Source: Mediterranea massiliensis
GTDB lineage: Bacteria; Bacteroidota; Bacteroidia; Bacteroidales; Bacteroidaceae
DNA: 64,000 bases
Assembly: GCA_015060695.1 (NCBI GenBank)
Contig: SUYA01000004.1
Span: forward strand, 124,001-188,000
Direction of reading: 5' to 3'
This document shows positions 10,054-21,700 of this stretch, piece by piece. Within the stretch, counting starts at the first letter, position 1. Each line of letters opens with the position of its first letter. A program made the position numbers and the translations under genes. The notes beneath the pieces are model-generated. The model saw nothing but the letters and a program-made list of their open reading frames with translations. It made no database searches and had not been told where the DNA came from.

Positions 10054-10226
10054 AGTTGTTATAATCATATGGTGTACAATTAAAAATGCGCCTATGTATT
10101 TTGTACGCCATAGTTGATTTGAAAGTCTTGTAAAAGAAGTTAAAAAATCGTGTTTATTTTTAATGGGTAAAAAGTTATTTGTGGGTATAAGAAATATTCT
10201 TTTCCTTTGATTAAAAATTTTGTTAC

Positions 10227-11552
10227 TTGAATCTAAAAACAGTGGCTTTTCAATATAAAATAATAAAGATAATGCCTTATGTGGTTTTTCTTTTCTTAGG
10301 TATTTCTTGTGGGAAGAATTTGGAGAAGAAAGACGATGTAGAGATGTTGGACTCCCTACGTATGGCAAATGTTTATTTTCTCAAAATGAAGGAAATAGAA
10401 ATGTTGGATAGTATGGAGTGGTATGCTGGTAAAGCGTGTGATCTTTTACAAACAGATAAGCAGAAGGCTATTGTATATTACAACTTAGGGGAACGATGGC
10501 TACAAGCAGGAGAACCGGAACGGGCGCAGGCAGCTTTCTTTAAAATGGCACCGGCTATGGATTGGAGATGGCAAAAACTTTTGATTGAATCGTTGCCTGA
10601 TGCTTTTGCCCGACAAGGCAGGTATAGGAAAGCTATACAGGTGATTGATTCCATTTATGAATCGCGTAATTCGCGTAATCTAGTGCCTTATTATTTGTTA
10701 ATGAAAGGAACAACATTTGCTATGATGGGAAATCTTGATTCTACAATCTCTTATTATAATGAAGCTTCTCAAACACTGAATCCATGGGTGGCTCAAGAGG
10801 CTGCTCGTCGTTTAAGGTTATTTTATTTATCTGTTGGAAAGGACAGTTTGGCATATGAATCGACATTAGATGAATCTTCCAGTTTGCTTGATAAACTATA
10901 TGGAGAGATAAATTTGGAGGCAAGGATGAACTATGAAAATGAAAAAGTAAAGAATGAATTGAATCAACTGAAGATTGCTAAACAACGACGTGATATTGGG
11001 TTGCTGATTTTAGGATTAGTATTTGTTTCGGGTGGCTTTGCTTTTTATTACTTTTGGCAACGACGCAAACGGGTGACTGATAAGTTGTTGTTGAATGAAC
11101 AACAGATACGTCTTAATCAAGCTAATCGATTATTGGAACAAGAGCGTGAATTAGCTCTCTTGCGAGAAAAAGAAGCGCAACTACGAGAATCATTATTTCG
11201 CAGAATGAAGTCGTTTCATAAAATTCCTTCGCTGGAAGAGAACTCATCGGACAAGAATGAAAATGGTAATCGCATAGCCTTATCGACAGAAGATTGGGAA
11301 GAGATTCGTATGACAATAGATAAAAGTTATGAAAATTTCACCACTCGCTTACGAACTGCTTATCCAGCTTTGGGCGAAAAAGATATCAATTTTTGTTGCT
11401 TGATAAAGATTGGCGTCAGCATCAAAGACCTCTCTGATATATATTGTATCAGCCGAACTTCCATTAGTCGCAAGAAATTAAGATTGAAACGTGAAAAGTT
11501 TGGTTTAACAGCCGATGATGACACGTTGGATGGCTTTTTACGCCGATTTTAG
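10227..11552 (+). CDS. TPR lipoprotein-type transmembrane protein with C-terminal HTH-like domain
   Basis: Lipobox-like FLGISCGK, TPR-like repeats, TM segment IGLLILGLVFVSGGFAFYYFW, coiled coil, C-terminal LYCISRTSISRKKLRLKREKF. Confidence 0.7.
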   Translation: MNLKTVAFQYKIIKIMPYVVFLFLGISCGKNLEKKDDVEMLDSLRMANVYFLKMKEIEMLDSMEWYAGKACDLLQTDKQKAIVYYNLGERWLQAGEPERAQAAFFKMAPAMDWRWQKLLIESLPDAFARQGRYRKAIQVIDSIYESRNSRNLVPYYLLMKGTTFAMMGNLDSTISYYNEASQTLNPWVAQEAARRLRLFYLSVGKDSLAYESTLDESSSLLDKLYGEINLEARMNYENEKVKNELNQLKIAKQRRDIGLLILGLVFVSGGFAFYYFWQRRKRVTDKLLLNEQQIRLNQANRLLEQERELALLREKEAQLRESLFRRMKSFHKIPSLEENSSDKNENGNRIALSTEDWEEIRMTIDKSYENFTTRLRTAYPALGEKDINFCCLIKIGVSIKDLSDIYCISRTSISRKKLRLKREKFGLTADDDTLDGFLRRF

Positions 11553-11718
11553 GATGTATTGTCTATAATGATATTTATGATGAAATGTGAATATTATTAA
11601 TAATCAGCCTATTATCATGTTTTGTAATGATTGATATTGTCTATATAATTGTTTTATAATCTAAGGAGCTTTCCTTTATCTTTGCCACAGTTTTACTAAT
11701 TATTAAAAAAATAAGATT

Positions 11719-12936
11719 ATGAGCGCAAAGATTTTGTATGGAATTTGTTTCATCGGCTTATTGTTATCAGCTTGTACCGGAGGTAGCAAGCAATGGCTAA
11801 ATGAAAATGAGTATTCATTGTTATCAGCATTAGATGAACAACCTATTGTGGCATCTGTAGAAATGGTAAATAGTGATTCTGTATGGACATTCCATTATAG
11901 TAAATTAGGAAGTGATACATTGACTTTTCCTCTTTCGGAATTTGTAGAAGAGCTGAATTTGTTGAAACTTGATGGAAGTGACGAAGCATTAGTGCCAGTG
12001 GGTAGAGTTATCGCTTCAGAGAACTATTTATTAGTACAAGGAAAGCAACAGATTCCATATAAGTTGTTTGATAAAAAAGGACGATTCATTGCCAATATCG
12101 GTTCTTTTGGTCAAGGACCGGGTGAATATCAATTGATATACGATGAACAGATTGATGAACCGGGAAATCGTATTTATTTACTTCCATGGAATGCTAAGGC
12201 GTTATTGGCTTATGATTTGCAGGGTAACTTTGTACAGAGTATTCCCTTACCGACTATAGTACCTAAAGGCATGTTTAAAGCTGATACTAAAAAATCTCAA
12301 CTTCAAGTCTTTTTGTTGCCTTTTAAACATCTCCCTTTTGTTGCTTGGAATCAGACTTTTGATGGTCATATCCTTGATACTATTCCTTCAAGACATTTGG
12401 CTATTCAACCGGACTTCAGTAACGAGGTATATAGTAACAAAAATTCAACGGCATTTGATGTGTCGCTTTTTACTTTTTGGGAACGGCGTCCCGATACACT
12501 CTATCATCACATAGGAAACCGTCTAAAACCCCAATTCACAATGGAATATAGCGCTGGCAAAATGCCTATTCATAGTTATTGGGAGTTACCTGGATACTTT
12601 ACCGGAGATGTTGCGGTTGAAAAACAACTTTCGGAAAACACGTTTAGTACAGAAAAGCCTATTGATTACATCATAGATAAACAGAGTTTGCGTGGTTGCT
12701 ATTATAAAGTAATGAACGATTTGTTTGGTGGAGTAGAAATCACATATTTTGCTTTTAAATGTCGTTATGGTTACTATTGCGAAAATTGGGAACCTGCTCA
12801 TTTACAAGAAACTTTACAGACAATATTGAATAATAAAAAAGACTTATCGGATTCGGAACGTCAACGTTTGATGCAACTGATGGGTGGTATCACAGAGAAT
12901 GATAATAATTATATTGTGTGGGGTAAGTTGAAATAG
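11719..12936 (+). CDS. 6-bladed beta-propeller (BF3164-like) lipoprotein
   Basis: Lipobox LLLSACTGG; KKGRFIANIGSFGQGPGEYQLIYD propeller motif. Confidence 0.75.
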   Translation: MSAKILYGICFIGLLLSACTGGSKQWLNENEYSLLSALDEQPIVASVEMVNSDSVWTFHYSKLGSDTLTFPLSEFVEELNLLKLDGSDEALVPVGRVIASENYLLVQGKQQIPYKLFDKKGRFIANIGSFGQGPGEYQLIYDEQIDEPGNRIYLLPWNAKALLAYDLQGNFVQSIPLPTIVPKGMFKADTKKSQLQVFLLPFKHLPFVAWNQTFDGHILDTIPSRHLAIQPDFSNEVYSNKNSTAFDVSLFTFWERRPDTLYHHIGNRLKPQFTMEYSAGKMPIHSYWELPGYFTGDVAVEKQLSENTFSTEKPIDYIIDKQSLRGCYYKVMNDLFGGVEITYFAFKCRYGYYCENWEPAHLQETLQTILNNKKDLSDSERQRLMQLMGGITENDNNYIVWGKLK

Positions 12937-13102
12937 TGATTTTTTATAATTATTAGAACTCTATTTTAGAAAAAAAACTAATAATTTGCGTTAATGAATT
13001 ATAAAGTTTTAGATAAATATTAGTTTTTATTTTGAGGTTATATTCCAATAGCTTTCCTTTGTGTAAATTTTAATAAATTTATAAACGGCAATATATTACG
13101 CT

Positions 13103-14170
13103 ATGAATAGGAAATATATTAATTGGTGCTTATTGTTTCTGTTATTAACTGCTTGCTCGGATATAAAGAAAGAGGCTGATGTAGAGGAGGGTGTGGAAAC
13201 TGTGTTGCCAAGCGAAGAGAACAATGTGACTATACAGGTGTTACAAAAGCAGATGTTTGAACATGAGTTGGTGACCAATGGTAAAGTTACTGCTCGACAA
13301 CAAGCCGACTTGAGATTCCAATCTGATGGTATTGTGGCACATATTTATGTAAAAAACGGTGACTATGTTCGTAAAGGGCAGAAAATAGCAGAATTAGATA
13401 AATTCAGGTTGACAAACCAAACTGCTCAAGCAGCAGATGCATTGGAGCAAGCCAAGTTAGAGTTGAAAGATGTATTGATTGGACAAGGATATTCGGCCGA
13501 CAATCATAGTGAAGTACCTGCCGAAATCATGAAATTAGCGCGCGTAAAAAGTGGATATGACCAGCGTGTTGCTCAATATGAATTGGCTAAACATGAAGAA
13601 GAACATGCTACGTTGATAGCTCCTATAGACGGGATGGTAGCCAATCTTTTTGCGAAAGAACATAATACCCCCGATTCGTCAACACCATTCTGTACGATTA
13701 TTGGCACCGGACAGATGGAGGTTGATTTCACAGTGTTGGAAAGCGAATTGCCTTTGATTAAGAAAGGAAATAAAGTGATTGTTACACCTTATATGGATGC
13801 TTCAATAAAATGTGAAGGACAAATTACAGAGATAAATCCGTTAGTAGATACCAGGGGAATGGTGTCTGTAAAATCCTCTGTCCATAGTCCCCGCTTATTC
13901 AGTGGTATGAATGTACGTATTCATATCCGTCGCACGTTGGATGAACAAGTGGTGATACCCAGAAGTGCTGTTGTGTTGCGATCAGGAAAACAGGTTGTGT
14001 TTACCTTGAAAAATGGGAGAGCTTATTGGAACTATGTAAAGACTGGGTGGGAAAATAGCCAAAGCTATAGCCTTGAAGAAATGGCAGACATGCAGTTGGG
14101 AGATACCATAATAGTGAGCGGAAACGTGAACTTAGCACATGAAGCGCCTGTAGCAGTAGTGGAGGAATAA
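13103..14170 (+). CDS. RND efflux periplasmic adaptor subunit (HlyD/MFP family)
   Basis: Lipobox LLLTACSD; biotinyl-lipoyl-like VAHIYVKNGDYVRKGQKIAELD; coupled to RND permease. Confidence 0.92.
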   Translation: MNRKYINWCLLFLLLTACSDIKKEADVEEGVETVLPSEENNVTIQVLQKQMFEHELVTNGKVTARQQADLRFQSDGIVAHIYVKNGDYVRKGQKIAELDKFRLTNQTAQAADALEQAKLELKDVLIGQGYSADNHSEVPAEIMKLARVKSGYDQRVAQYELAKHEEEHATLIAPIDGMVANLFAKEHNTPDSSTPFCTIIGTGQMEVDFTVLESELPLIKKGNKVIVTPYMDASIKCEGQITEINPLVDTRGMVSVKSSVHSPRLFSGMNVRIHIRRTLDEQVVIPRSAVVLRSGKQVVFTLKNGRAYWNYVKTGWENSQSYSLEEMADMQLGDTIIVSGNVNLAHEAPVAVVEE

Positions 14171-14173
14171 AAG

Positions 14174-17100
14174 ATGGTGAACTTCTTAATAAAGAGACCT
14201 ATAGCCGTACTGATGGCATTTACGGCCTGTTTCATAATAGGGGCGGTGACGTATGAAACGTTGCCGGTGTCTTTATTACCTGATATTGCCATACCTCAGA
14301 TAACAGTCCAAATATCGGGACAAAATACATCGGCTCGTCAATTGGAGAATACAGTAGTGTCACCCATTAGACAACAATTGATTCAGGTGGTTCGACTGAC
14401 AGACATGAATAGTAGAACCAGAGATGGAGCGGCCATGATTGACTTAAGTTTTGAATATGGAACCAATACCGATTTGGCTTTCATTGAGGTAAACGAAAAG
14501 ATTGATGCGGCCATGAATGCATTACCCAAAGATGTTCAGCGGCCAAAGGTGATAAAAGCCAGTGCTACAGATGTACCAGTATTCTACTTGAACTTGACAT
14601 TGAAAGACGATGCAAAAGACGACAGTTTGGAGGAGGCAAATATGGCCAGTGAACGCTTTATGGATATGTGCCTTTTTGCTGAAAACGTTATACGACGTCG
14701 CATTGAACAGTTGCCCGAAGTCGCTATGGTGGATGTGACCGGAGTGATAGAGCAACAAGTACAGATAGTTCCCGACAAAAGTCAAATGATGATGTTGGGA
14801 TTGACGATAGAAGAAATAGAACAGGTATTGGCACAAAACAATGTAGAGCCCGGAAGCATGACCGTGCGCGATGGATATTATGAATACAATATAAAGTTTT
14901 CCACCTTGCTGCGCACCATAGATGATATACGCCAAATATTAATTCAAAAAGAGGGGCGCATATTGCGATTAGGAGACTTTTGCGACATTAAAGTGGTGCC
15001 GGTAAAAGAAAAAGGTATTGCTATGGCAGGTGGGAAAAGAGCCATATCATTAGCTGTGATTAAACAGGCCGATGAAAATATGGATCAGATGAAGGAAGCC
15101 GTAGCACAGGTAATGGAGCAGTTCAGCCAATCGCATCCGGACATAGAATTTAGTGTCAGCCGAAATCAGACCGAACTATTGGATTACACCATATCAAACT
15201 TGAAAGACAATCTGACATTAGGATTTGTTTTTATCTTCATCGTATCAATTTTTTTCTTGGGTGATGTTCGTTCTCCTCTTATTATTGGTATCAGTATGGT
15301 AGTATCTATCGTGACATGCTTTCTGTTTTTCTACCTGTTTGATATGTCACTTAACATCATATCGTTGTCGGGATTGATTTTGGCATTGGGTATGATGATA
15401 GACAGTAGTATTATTGTTACTGAGAATATATCACAATATCGCGAACGTAGATATAGCATCAGACGAGCATGTGTGGTAGGTACCTCAGAAGTGATTACCC
15501 CTATGCTCAGTTCGTCGCTGACTACGGTAGCTGTATTTGTACCATTGATATTTATTAGTGGCATTGCTGGAGCCTTGTTTTATGATCAAGCATTTGCGGT
15601 GGCCGTAGGTCTGTTTGTATCCTACTTTACGGGCATTATGCTACTGCCGGTTCTTTATATGTTGGCTTATCGTACGGGACTACGTCGCAATACATGGTTT
15701 TCACGCATTCGCATTAACAATCCACTGAAAGAACATACTTTGGATAGATTCTATGATGCCGGAGTAGATTGGGTGTTTGCACATAAAAAAGTATCCATAG
15801 CTTTTTGTGTGGTTTCCATCCCACTATGCGTGTTTATGTTCAACTTCATAGACAAAGAACGTATGCCCAAAATAGATCAAAATGAACTGATGGTGCGTAT
15901 TGAGTGGAATGAAAACATTCACCTTGATGAAAACCGGAGCAGAATAGAAACTTTGTTTGCAACCTTGCAAGAAGACTTTATTGAACAAACTGCTTCGGTG
16001 GGTGAACAAGACTATCTGCTTAATAGAGAACAAGCTCTGTCGGCTTCAGAAGCTGAACTCTATTTCAAAACAGCGACGTCAGAAGAAATAACACCATTAC
16101 AAAATAAGATATATCAAACAGTAAAAGAGAAATATCCTTTGGCTGTTATAGCTTTTTCGCCTCCTGAAACAGTCTTTGAAAAACTCTTTGTTACTGGAGA
16201 ACCTGATGTGGTGGCCGAATTATATGCCCGTAATAAAAATCGAGCACCACAAGCTAATGAATTACGCCAATTAGAACAACAAATAACTCATCAAACAGGA
16301 GTCACACCAACCGGTGTAGCTTTTGAAAACCAACTAAACATTGGTATTCGGCAAGAAAAACTATTACTTTATAATGTTTCGTACAATGAATTATATCGTA
16401 CTTTAAAAGTAGCTTTCAAGGAAAACAGCGTGGCAATGCTACACTCTTATCAGCAATATTTACCTATTTCAATTGTAGGTGAGGAGCAAACTATCAACCA
16501 GATGTTGCAAGAAACACTGATTGCTACCCGACCCAACGCACAAGGAGAGGTGGGATATATTCCACTGCGTGAATTAATAACGGTAGAACCCGGTGAAGAT
16601 TTGAAAACACTCACTGCCGGACGTAATGGTGAATATATACCTTTCGACTTCTATGATGTGGACAATGTACCCGATTTAATGAATAATGTGAAGCAAATAA
16701 CAGATGCAACCGGACATTGGGATACAGCCTTCTCAGGTAGTTTCTTTTCTAACCAGCAGATGATGAATGACTTGGTAGTAATACTATTTATCTCTATCAT
16801 GTTGATGTATTTTATATTGGCAGCCCAATTTGAAAGTTTTTTACAGCCTTTGATTGTATTGTTTGAAATCCCTATTGATGTAGCTTTCTCGTTGGTGTTG
16901 TTATGGTTGTGTGGGCATACATTAAATCTGATGTCGGCCATCGGTATCATTGTTACTTGTGGTATCATTATTAATGATTCTATTCTTAAAATAGATGCAA
17001 TCAACGAGTTACGGAAGTCTGGAGTACCTCTGATTGAGGCTATTCACGAAGCAGGACGTCGTCGCTTGCGCCCTATCATTATGACCTCACTTACTACCAT

Positions 17101-17260
17101 TTTGGCCATGCTTCCTTTGCTCTTTTCTTTTGACATGGGTTCAGAATTACAGAAACCTCTCTCCATTGCCATGATTGGAGCCATGGCCATCGGAACGTTG
17201 GTCAGTTTGTTTATTATACCTTTAGTATATTGGTTCATTTATAGAAAGAAAACTGTATGA
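14174..17260 (+). CDS. RND efflux permease
   Basis: MVNFLIKRPIAVLMAF; TM4 LALGMMIDSSIIVTEN; 1028 aa. Confidence 0.95.
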   Translation: MVNFLIKRPIAVLMAFTACFIIGAVTYETLPVSLLPDIAIPQITVQISGQNTSARQLENTVVSPIRQQLIQVVRLTDMNSRTRDGAAMIDLSFEYGTNTDLAFIEVNEKIDAAMNALPKDVQRPKVIKASATDVPVFYLNLTLKDDAKDDSLEEANMASERFMDMCLFAENVIRRRIEQLPEVAMVDVTGVIEQQVQIVPDKSQMMMLGLTIEEIEQVLAQNNVEPGSMTVRDGYYEYNIKFSTLLRTIDDIRQILIQKEGRILRLGDFCDIKVVPVKEKGIAMAGGKRAISLAVIKQADENMDQMKEAVAQVMEQFSQSHPDIEFSVSRNQTELLDYTISNLKDNLTLGFVFIFIVSIFFLGDVRSPLIIGISMVVSIVTCFLFFYLFDMSLNIISLSGLILALGMMIDSSIIVTENISQYRERRYSIRRACVVGTSEVITPMLSSSLTTVAVFVPLIFISGIAGALFYDQAFAVAVGLFVSYFTGIMLLPVLYMLAYRTGLRRNTWFSRIRINNPLKEHTLDRFYDAGVDWVFAHKKVSIAFCVVSIPLCVFMFNFIDKERMPKIDQNELMVRIEWNENIHLDENRSRIETLFATLQEDFIEQTASVGEQDYLLNREQALSASEAELYFKTATSEEITPLQNKIYQTVKEKYPLAVIAFSPPETVFEKLFVTGEPDVVAELYARNKNRAPQANELRQLEQQITHQTGVTPTGVAFENQLNIGIRQEKLLLYNVSYNELYRTLKVAFKENSVAMLHSYQQYLPISIVGEEQTINQMLQETLIATRPNAQGEVGYIPLRELITVEPGEDLKTLTAGRNGEYIPFDFYDVDNVPDLMNNVKQITDATGHWDTAFSGSFFSNQQMMNDLVVILFISIMLMYFILAAQFESFLQPLIVLFEIPIDVAFSLVLLWLCGHTLNLMSAIGIIVTCGIIINDSILKIDAINELRKSGVPLIEAIHEAGRRRLRPIIMTSLTTILAMLPLLFSFDMGSELQKPLSIAMIGAMAIGTLVSLFIIPLVYWFIYRKKTV

Positions 17261-18738
17261 AAAGAAAAATAGCCATACTATTGTTGCTTACAACAATAAT
17301 TACTCTACCTAAAGCACAACAGCGTGTCACGTTGGATTTACAACAAACGATTCGTTTAGCTAATGACAGTTCGTTGGAAGCTTTTCGAACCAAAAATATG
17401 TATTTGGCAGGTTACTGGGAATATCGCACTTATAAAGCCAATCGTTTGCCAAGTTTGACTCTGAATCTGACTCCGGCTCAATACTATCGTGACATTACTC
17501 GCCGGTATGATTCTGAGCAAGATTTAGATGTGTATCGTAGTCAACAATCGTTTTATGCATCAGGTAGCCTTTCGGTAAGGCAGAATTTCGATTTGACCGG
17601 TGGTACCTTCTACCTAAATAGCGACTTAGGTTATATGCGCAGTTTCGGAAATGGTAAATACACTCAATACACCAGTGTTCCGTTGCGTATAGGTTATTCT
17701 CAAAGTCTGTTGGGATACAATGCTTTCCGTTGGGAGCGAAAGATAGAGCCGCTAAAGTATGAAAAGGTAAAGAAAGAGTATATTTATAATGCCCAGCAGG
17801 TAGCCGAACAAGCAACCTCTTATTTCTTCAATTTGGCTATGTCGCAAGCTGAATATGATTTGGCTAAAGAAAATATGAAATCTACCGATACACTTTATAG
17901 TATAGGCAAGGAGCGTTTGAAGATTGCTGCAATCAGTCGTGCTGACCTATTAACTTTGGAATTGGATGCCGTAAATGCTCGAAATACATTACAGAATGCT
18001 ACCAGTTCTTTAAAACGAGCTATGTTTTCTTTAGCCTCTTTTTTGAATATGGAAAAAAATACCGAAATAACGGTAATTCTTCCTGGTCGTCCTGAATCTT
18101 TGATAATCCCTGTGGATGAAGCATTGGTTGCTGCTCAAAGTAACAATCCTAAGTTTTTAGAATTGCGTCAAAGTGTTTTAGAAGCCGAGCAGAATGTAGA
18201 TCGAACTAAAAAAGAATCTCGATTCAATGCCAGTGTTGATGCTAGTATTGGTTTCAATCAAGTGGCAGAAGGTTTCAGTGATGTATTCCGTAATCCTTCT
18301 CGACAGGAGTTGATTTCGCTTAGTGTGTCTATTCCGTTAATTGATTGGGGAGTGCGAAAAGGTAAGTATAATATGGCCAAGAATAATCTAAATGTGGTGA
18401 AAACTTCTGCTCGTCAAGAAGAAATAAGTATTGAGGAGGAGGTGATTATGACGGTCAATGACTTTAATGTACAACAACGTTTAGTGCTGAGTGCTGAGGA
18501 GGCTTTGGATCTATCTATTATGGCATACAACGAAACACGTCAACGTTTTATAATAGGTAAGGCTGATGTGAATAGTTTGACATTGGCTTTGAACCGCCAA
18601 CAGGAGGCTCAACGTAATTACATTTCGGCTTTACAGAATTATTGGCTGGGATATTATAAAATTCGTCGTTTAACTTTGCATGATTTTGCTTCAGGCTTTT
18701 CGCTTTCAGAGAAGTTTGACTATAATACGTTGCAATAA
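17257..18738 (+). CDS. TolC-family outer membrane efflux protein
   Basis: Signal peptide, TolC-like repeats, C-terminal NYWLGYYKIRRLTLHDF; 4-nt overlap with upstream permease. Confidence 0.92.
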   Translation: MKRKIAILLLLTTIITLPKAQQRVTLDLQQTIRLANDSSLEAFRTKNMYLAGYWEYRTYKANRLPSLTLNLTPAQYYRDITRRYDSEQDLDVYRSQQSFYASGSLSVRQNFDLTGGTFYLNSDLGYMRSFGNGKYTQYTSVPLRIGYSQSLLGYNAFRWERKIEPLKYEKVKKEYIYNAQQVAEQATSYFFNLAMSQAEYDLAKENMKSTDTLYSIGKERLKIAAISRADLLTLELDAVNARNTLQNATSSLKRAMFSLASFLNMEKNTEITVILPGRPESLIIPVDEALVAAQSNNPKFLELRQSVLEAEQNVDRTKKESRFNASVDASIGFNQVAEGFSDVFRNPSRQELISLSVSIPLIDWGVRKGKYNMAKNNLNVVKTSARQEEISIEEEVIMTVNDFNVQQRLVLSAEEALDLSIMAYNETRQRFIIGKADVNSLTLALNRQQEAQRNYISALQNYWLGYYKIRRLTLHDFASGFSLSEKFDYNTLQ

Positions 18739-18772
18739 TAATTAAGGTTTTAATTTTCAATTTCAAAATAAC

Positions 18773-21700
18773 GTGAACCGTCTTTCCTCATTTACTGTTA
18801 TCGTTTCCTTTGTCTGTCTGTCATTGATGGGCTTGGCATTGATACCTATGTTGCCGGTAAAGCTGAATCCTTCGCGCAGTTTGCCGGGATTTACGGTGTC
18901 GTTTAGTATGCCAGGGGCTTCATCTCGGGTGGTAGAGATGGAAGTTACTAGTAAGTTGGAAGGTATGTTGGCACGTATTCGAGGGATAAAAAACCTAAAT
19001 TCTACTTCAGGTAATGGTTATGGGCAAATTACGGTAGATTTAGATAAACATGCCGATGTGGATGCCGTGCGTTTCGAGGCATCCACCATTATTCGGCAGA
19101 CTTGGAGTCAGTTGCCCGATGGTGTTAGTTATCCTACTATTCGAATGAAGGTTCCTGAAGAGTCGGCCGACCGTCCTTTTATTTCATTCACATTGAATGC
19201 TCCTTCAACTCCTATTTTGATACAGCGTTATGCCGAGGAACAGATTAAACCCCGCTTAGCACGTTTGCAAGGTATTTATAAGATAGAAGTTAGTGGTGCT
19301 ACGCCGATGGAATGGAGGTTAGAATATGATGGAGAAAACTTGCGTCAATTAGGAATTACTGTAGATGATATAACTTCTGCCATAAGACAATACTATGAAA
19401 AGGAATTTCTTGGTATTAGAAATATGGAAGTCGGACAGGGGAAAGAACAGTGGATTCGAGTGGCATTGATGCCTTTGGCTGATAATCATTTATTCAATCC
19501 TTCACTTATTACGGTAACCTGTTTGGATGGGAAGTTAGTTCGCTTGGATGAATTGGTAACTGTTACACATACTGAAGAAGAACCTCAGAGTTATTATCGC
19601 ATCAATGGTTTGAATTCTATCTATCTTTCTATTACGGCCGAAGAGGCAGTCAATCAATTGGAATTAAGCGAAGCCATTTATCGAGAGATGGAGCAAATAG
19701 AGAGATTGTTGCCACCCGGTTACGAAGTGCATCCCAGTTATGATGCTACTGAGTATATTCGCGCAGAGTTGGACAAGATTTATTTTCGTACAGCTCTTAC
19801 TGTGTTCATTTTATTAGCTTTTGTATGGCTTACTACGCGTCGTTCTAAATATTTATTCTTAATAGTAACCAGCTTAACGGTGAATGTAGCTGTAGCACTT
19901 ATCTTTTACTATCTTTTTGGACTTGAGATGCAACTTTATTCGTTGGCAGGTATTACAGTTTCGTTGAATTTGATTATAGATAGCACTATTGTAATGACCG
20001 ACCACATTCTGCATCGTCGCAATTTGAAGGCTTTCATGTCTATCTTAGCTGCTACGCTGACTACCATGGGGGCTTTGGTTATTATATTTTTCCTTGATGA
20101 GAAGTTGCGCCTTAATTTGCAAGATTTTGCAGCAGTGGTCATCATTAATTTGGCGGTTTCTTTATTTGTAGCTCTGTTTTTTGTTCCGGCCATGATGAAA
20201 CAAACGGGTATGTTGTCTGCTACCGTTAGATGTACTTCTTCCGTACCTTTGACTTCTCGTTTGGGGAAAATGGGTTCGTTTCTAACTTCTTTTCTTAGAT
20301 TTACCAAGCGCTTTCCGGTTTATTTTAATCATTTTTATGTGCTACTCATTCGATTCTTGTGTCGTTGGCGTTCGGCAGTGTGTGTGTTGTTAGTATTGGC
20401 TTTTGGATTACCGATATTCTTGTTGCCTGAAAAATTAGAGGGTGAAGGACGTTGGATTGATTTGTATAATAATACTTTAGGTAGCTCTACTTATAAAGAG
20501 AATATAAAACCAATTGTTGATAAAGCTTTAGGTGGTACGTTGCGTTTGTTCGTTCAAGATGTATATTCTGGTAGCTATTTCAGTCGCAATGAAGAGGTTG
20601 TGTTGACAGCAAATGCTAACTTGCCTAACGGAAGCACGTTACAACAGATGAATACGTTGATAAAACGTATGGAGACTTATTTGAGTGAATTCAGTGAAAT
20701 TCGTCAGTTTCATACTTCTATTTACAATGCTCGTCGTGCCACTATCCAGATATATTTCAAGAAGGAAGCTCAGCATAGTGGATTCCCTTATATGCTGAAA
20801 TCTAATATGATAAGTCGTGCATTGCAATTGGGTGGTGGTAGTTGGGGTATATATGGATTGCAGGATCAGGGCTTTAATAATGATGTGCGCGAATCTGCAG
20901 GTTCTTACCGGATTACGCTGTACGGTTACAACTATGACGAACTTTATGGTTGGGCTGAGCAGTTGAAAGAGCGTCTGTTGCGTCACCGCCGTATTAAGGA
21001 AGTTCTTATTAATTCTGAGTACTCGTGGTGGAAAGATGATTATCAAGAGTTCTTTTTCAATTTAGATCGTGACCGTATGATTCGCCAAAATGTAGATGCT
21101 AATACGCTATATTCGGCTGTACGTCCCATTTTTGGTCGTAATATAGATGCCGGTAGGGTAGTTACTCAGTCGGGTACCGAACGAATCCACCTTTCATCTC
21201 GTCAAAGTCGTGATTATGACATTTGGGCTATGCAGTTCTCACCTCATTACGGACATGATAGTCTGCAACATTATAAGTTGGCGAGTTTAGCGGAGGTTGT
21301 ACGTCGTCAAACTCCTCAGAATATAGCCAAAGAGAACCAACAATACCGTCTATGCGTACAATATGAATATATTGGTTCGGGTGAAATGGGGCGTAAGGTT
21401 CAGAAACAGGATGTTGATGAATTCAATGACTTATTGCCTATGGGTTATGTTGCCCTTGCTGATAGTGAGTATGATGGATGGAGTAGTGAGGACAGTCGTG
21501 GGTATTTGTTATTGTTGGTTGTAGTGGGTATTATTTTCTTTACTACTTCTATTTTATTCAACTCTTTACGTCAGCCTTTAGCAATTATCTTCGTTATACC
21601 ATTGTCGTACATTGGTGTTTTTCTTACTTTCTTTTGGTTTGGCCTTAATTTTGATCAAGGTGGATTTGCTTCGTTCGTACTATTGTGTGGTATTACTGTA

